From Deltaproteobacteria bacterium (lineage in GTDB: Bacteria > Desulfobacterota > Syntrophia > Syntrophales > UBA2210): a DNA stretch of 6,276 bases. The DNA lies in assembly GCA_016935935.1 (NCBI GenBank), contig JAFGPZ010000057.1, forward strand, positions 1 through 6,276. The letters are read 5' to 3'. The translations under genes and the position numbers were made by a program. The notes under the pieces are model-generated. The model was not told where the DNA came from. It did no database searches and was given only the letters and a program-made list of their open reading frames with translations. Below, piece after piece: positions 6,043 to 6,276 of the stretch; within the stretch, counting starts at the first letter, position 1; each line of letters opens with the position of its first letter.

Positions 6043-6276
6043 ATGTTGAAAGTAGGGTTGACAGGCGGTATAGGCAGCGGAAAATCTGCGGTTGCCCGCT
6101 GTTTCAGGGAGAAGGGGGCATATGTGGTGGATTTCGATCATCTGGCCCATATGGTTCAGGAACCGGGAAGCGCAGCCTGGGACGCCATTGTTGAATCATT
6201 TGGCAGGCAGATTCTTAATGAAGACGGTACCATAAACAGAAGAAGGCTTGGAGAAATCGTTTTTCGCGACAGGGGA
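6043..6276 (+). CDS. coaE: Dephospho-CoA kinase, N-terminal part
   Basis: The gene runs off the right edge; 78 codons are visible of the roughly 200 usual for the family. The enzyme phosphorylates the 3'-hydroxyl of the ribose of dephospho-CoA with ATP, the last step of coenzyme A synthesis, in the cytosol. The N-terminus reads MLKVGLTGGIGSGKS, a classic CoaE start whose P-loop is residues 8-15. DFDHLAH at 30-36 corresponds to the family's D-x-D-x-x-A-(R/H) substrate motif, and NRRRLGEIVF (from about residue 66) matches its conserved region. The ATG at 6043 has a G-rich Shine-Dalgarno (AGGGGGG, 6028-6034) 8 bases upstream. It is divergent from the carboxyltransferase gene and has its own promoter candidate. 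Assignment is firm, and the truncation is only from the window edge. Confidence 0.93.
   Translation, partial: MLKVGLTGGIGSGKSAVARCFREKGAYVVDFDHLAHMVQEPGSAAWDAIVESFGRQILNEDGTINRRRLGEIVFRDRG

Noticed and set aside
5959..6150. A 63-codon minus-strand open frame at the right end
   Set aside because: It is antisense to the start of coaE, which has an intact P-loop and Shine-Dalgarno.
1..6276. A mobile element, CRISPR array, defence system, tRNA or rRNA
   Set aside because: No transposase, integrase, direct-repeat array, tRNA cloverleaf or rRNA-like sequence was seen. The content is housekeeping genes plus one palindromic repeat.

Overview
The window looks like ordinary chromosomal DNA from a Desulfobacterota (deltaproteobacterial) or similar Gram-negative anaerobe. 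This rests on three things: an elongation factor G whose sequence follows the mitochondrial/'spd' EF-G1 type known from spirochaetes, planctomycetes and deltaproteobacteria; a stand-alone carboxyltransferase subunit without a biotinyl domain; and an intergenic palindromic repeat of the 'GTCATTCCGG...CCGGCATGAC' kind. No species can be named from the sequence alone.

Layout, left to right. Bases 1-366 (+) are the C-terminal part of a glyoxalase II (gloB). An untranslated gap follows that holds the palindromic repeat (466-546). On the minus strand, fusA (3449 to 1362) is followed 70 bases downstream by a 235-residue P-loop ATPase of unknown function (1291 to 584), probably as one transcript. fusA has a strong sigma70-type promoter (3562-3590). 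Between promoter and start codon lies a terminator-shaped hairpin with a T run, which suggests attenuation or a short leader RNA.

Divergent from fusA is a 161-residue single-domain cyclic-nucleotide-binding-fold protein (3825-4310, +), preceded by an extended -10 promoter candidate and a leader with two small hairpins. It converges on a carboxyltransferase gene (5823 to 4420, -). Two hairpins lie between their stop codons; one of them has T runs on both sides and can serve both genes. The carboxyltransferase has a TTG start with a strong Shine-Dalgarno sequence and its own promoter. Beyond a 219-base divergent gap, the dephospho-CoA kinase gene coaE (6043 onward, +) begins and runs off the right edge.

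The genes are mainly housekeeping: translation elongation, methylglyoxal detoxification, C3/C4 carboxylation and coenzyme A synthesis. They do not form one pathway. I see no defence system, mobile element, CRISPR array, rRNA or tRNA. The items most worth a second look are the fusA leader, the uncharacterised ATPase downstream of fusA, and the CNBD-fold protein that lacks the usual phosphate-binding arginine.
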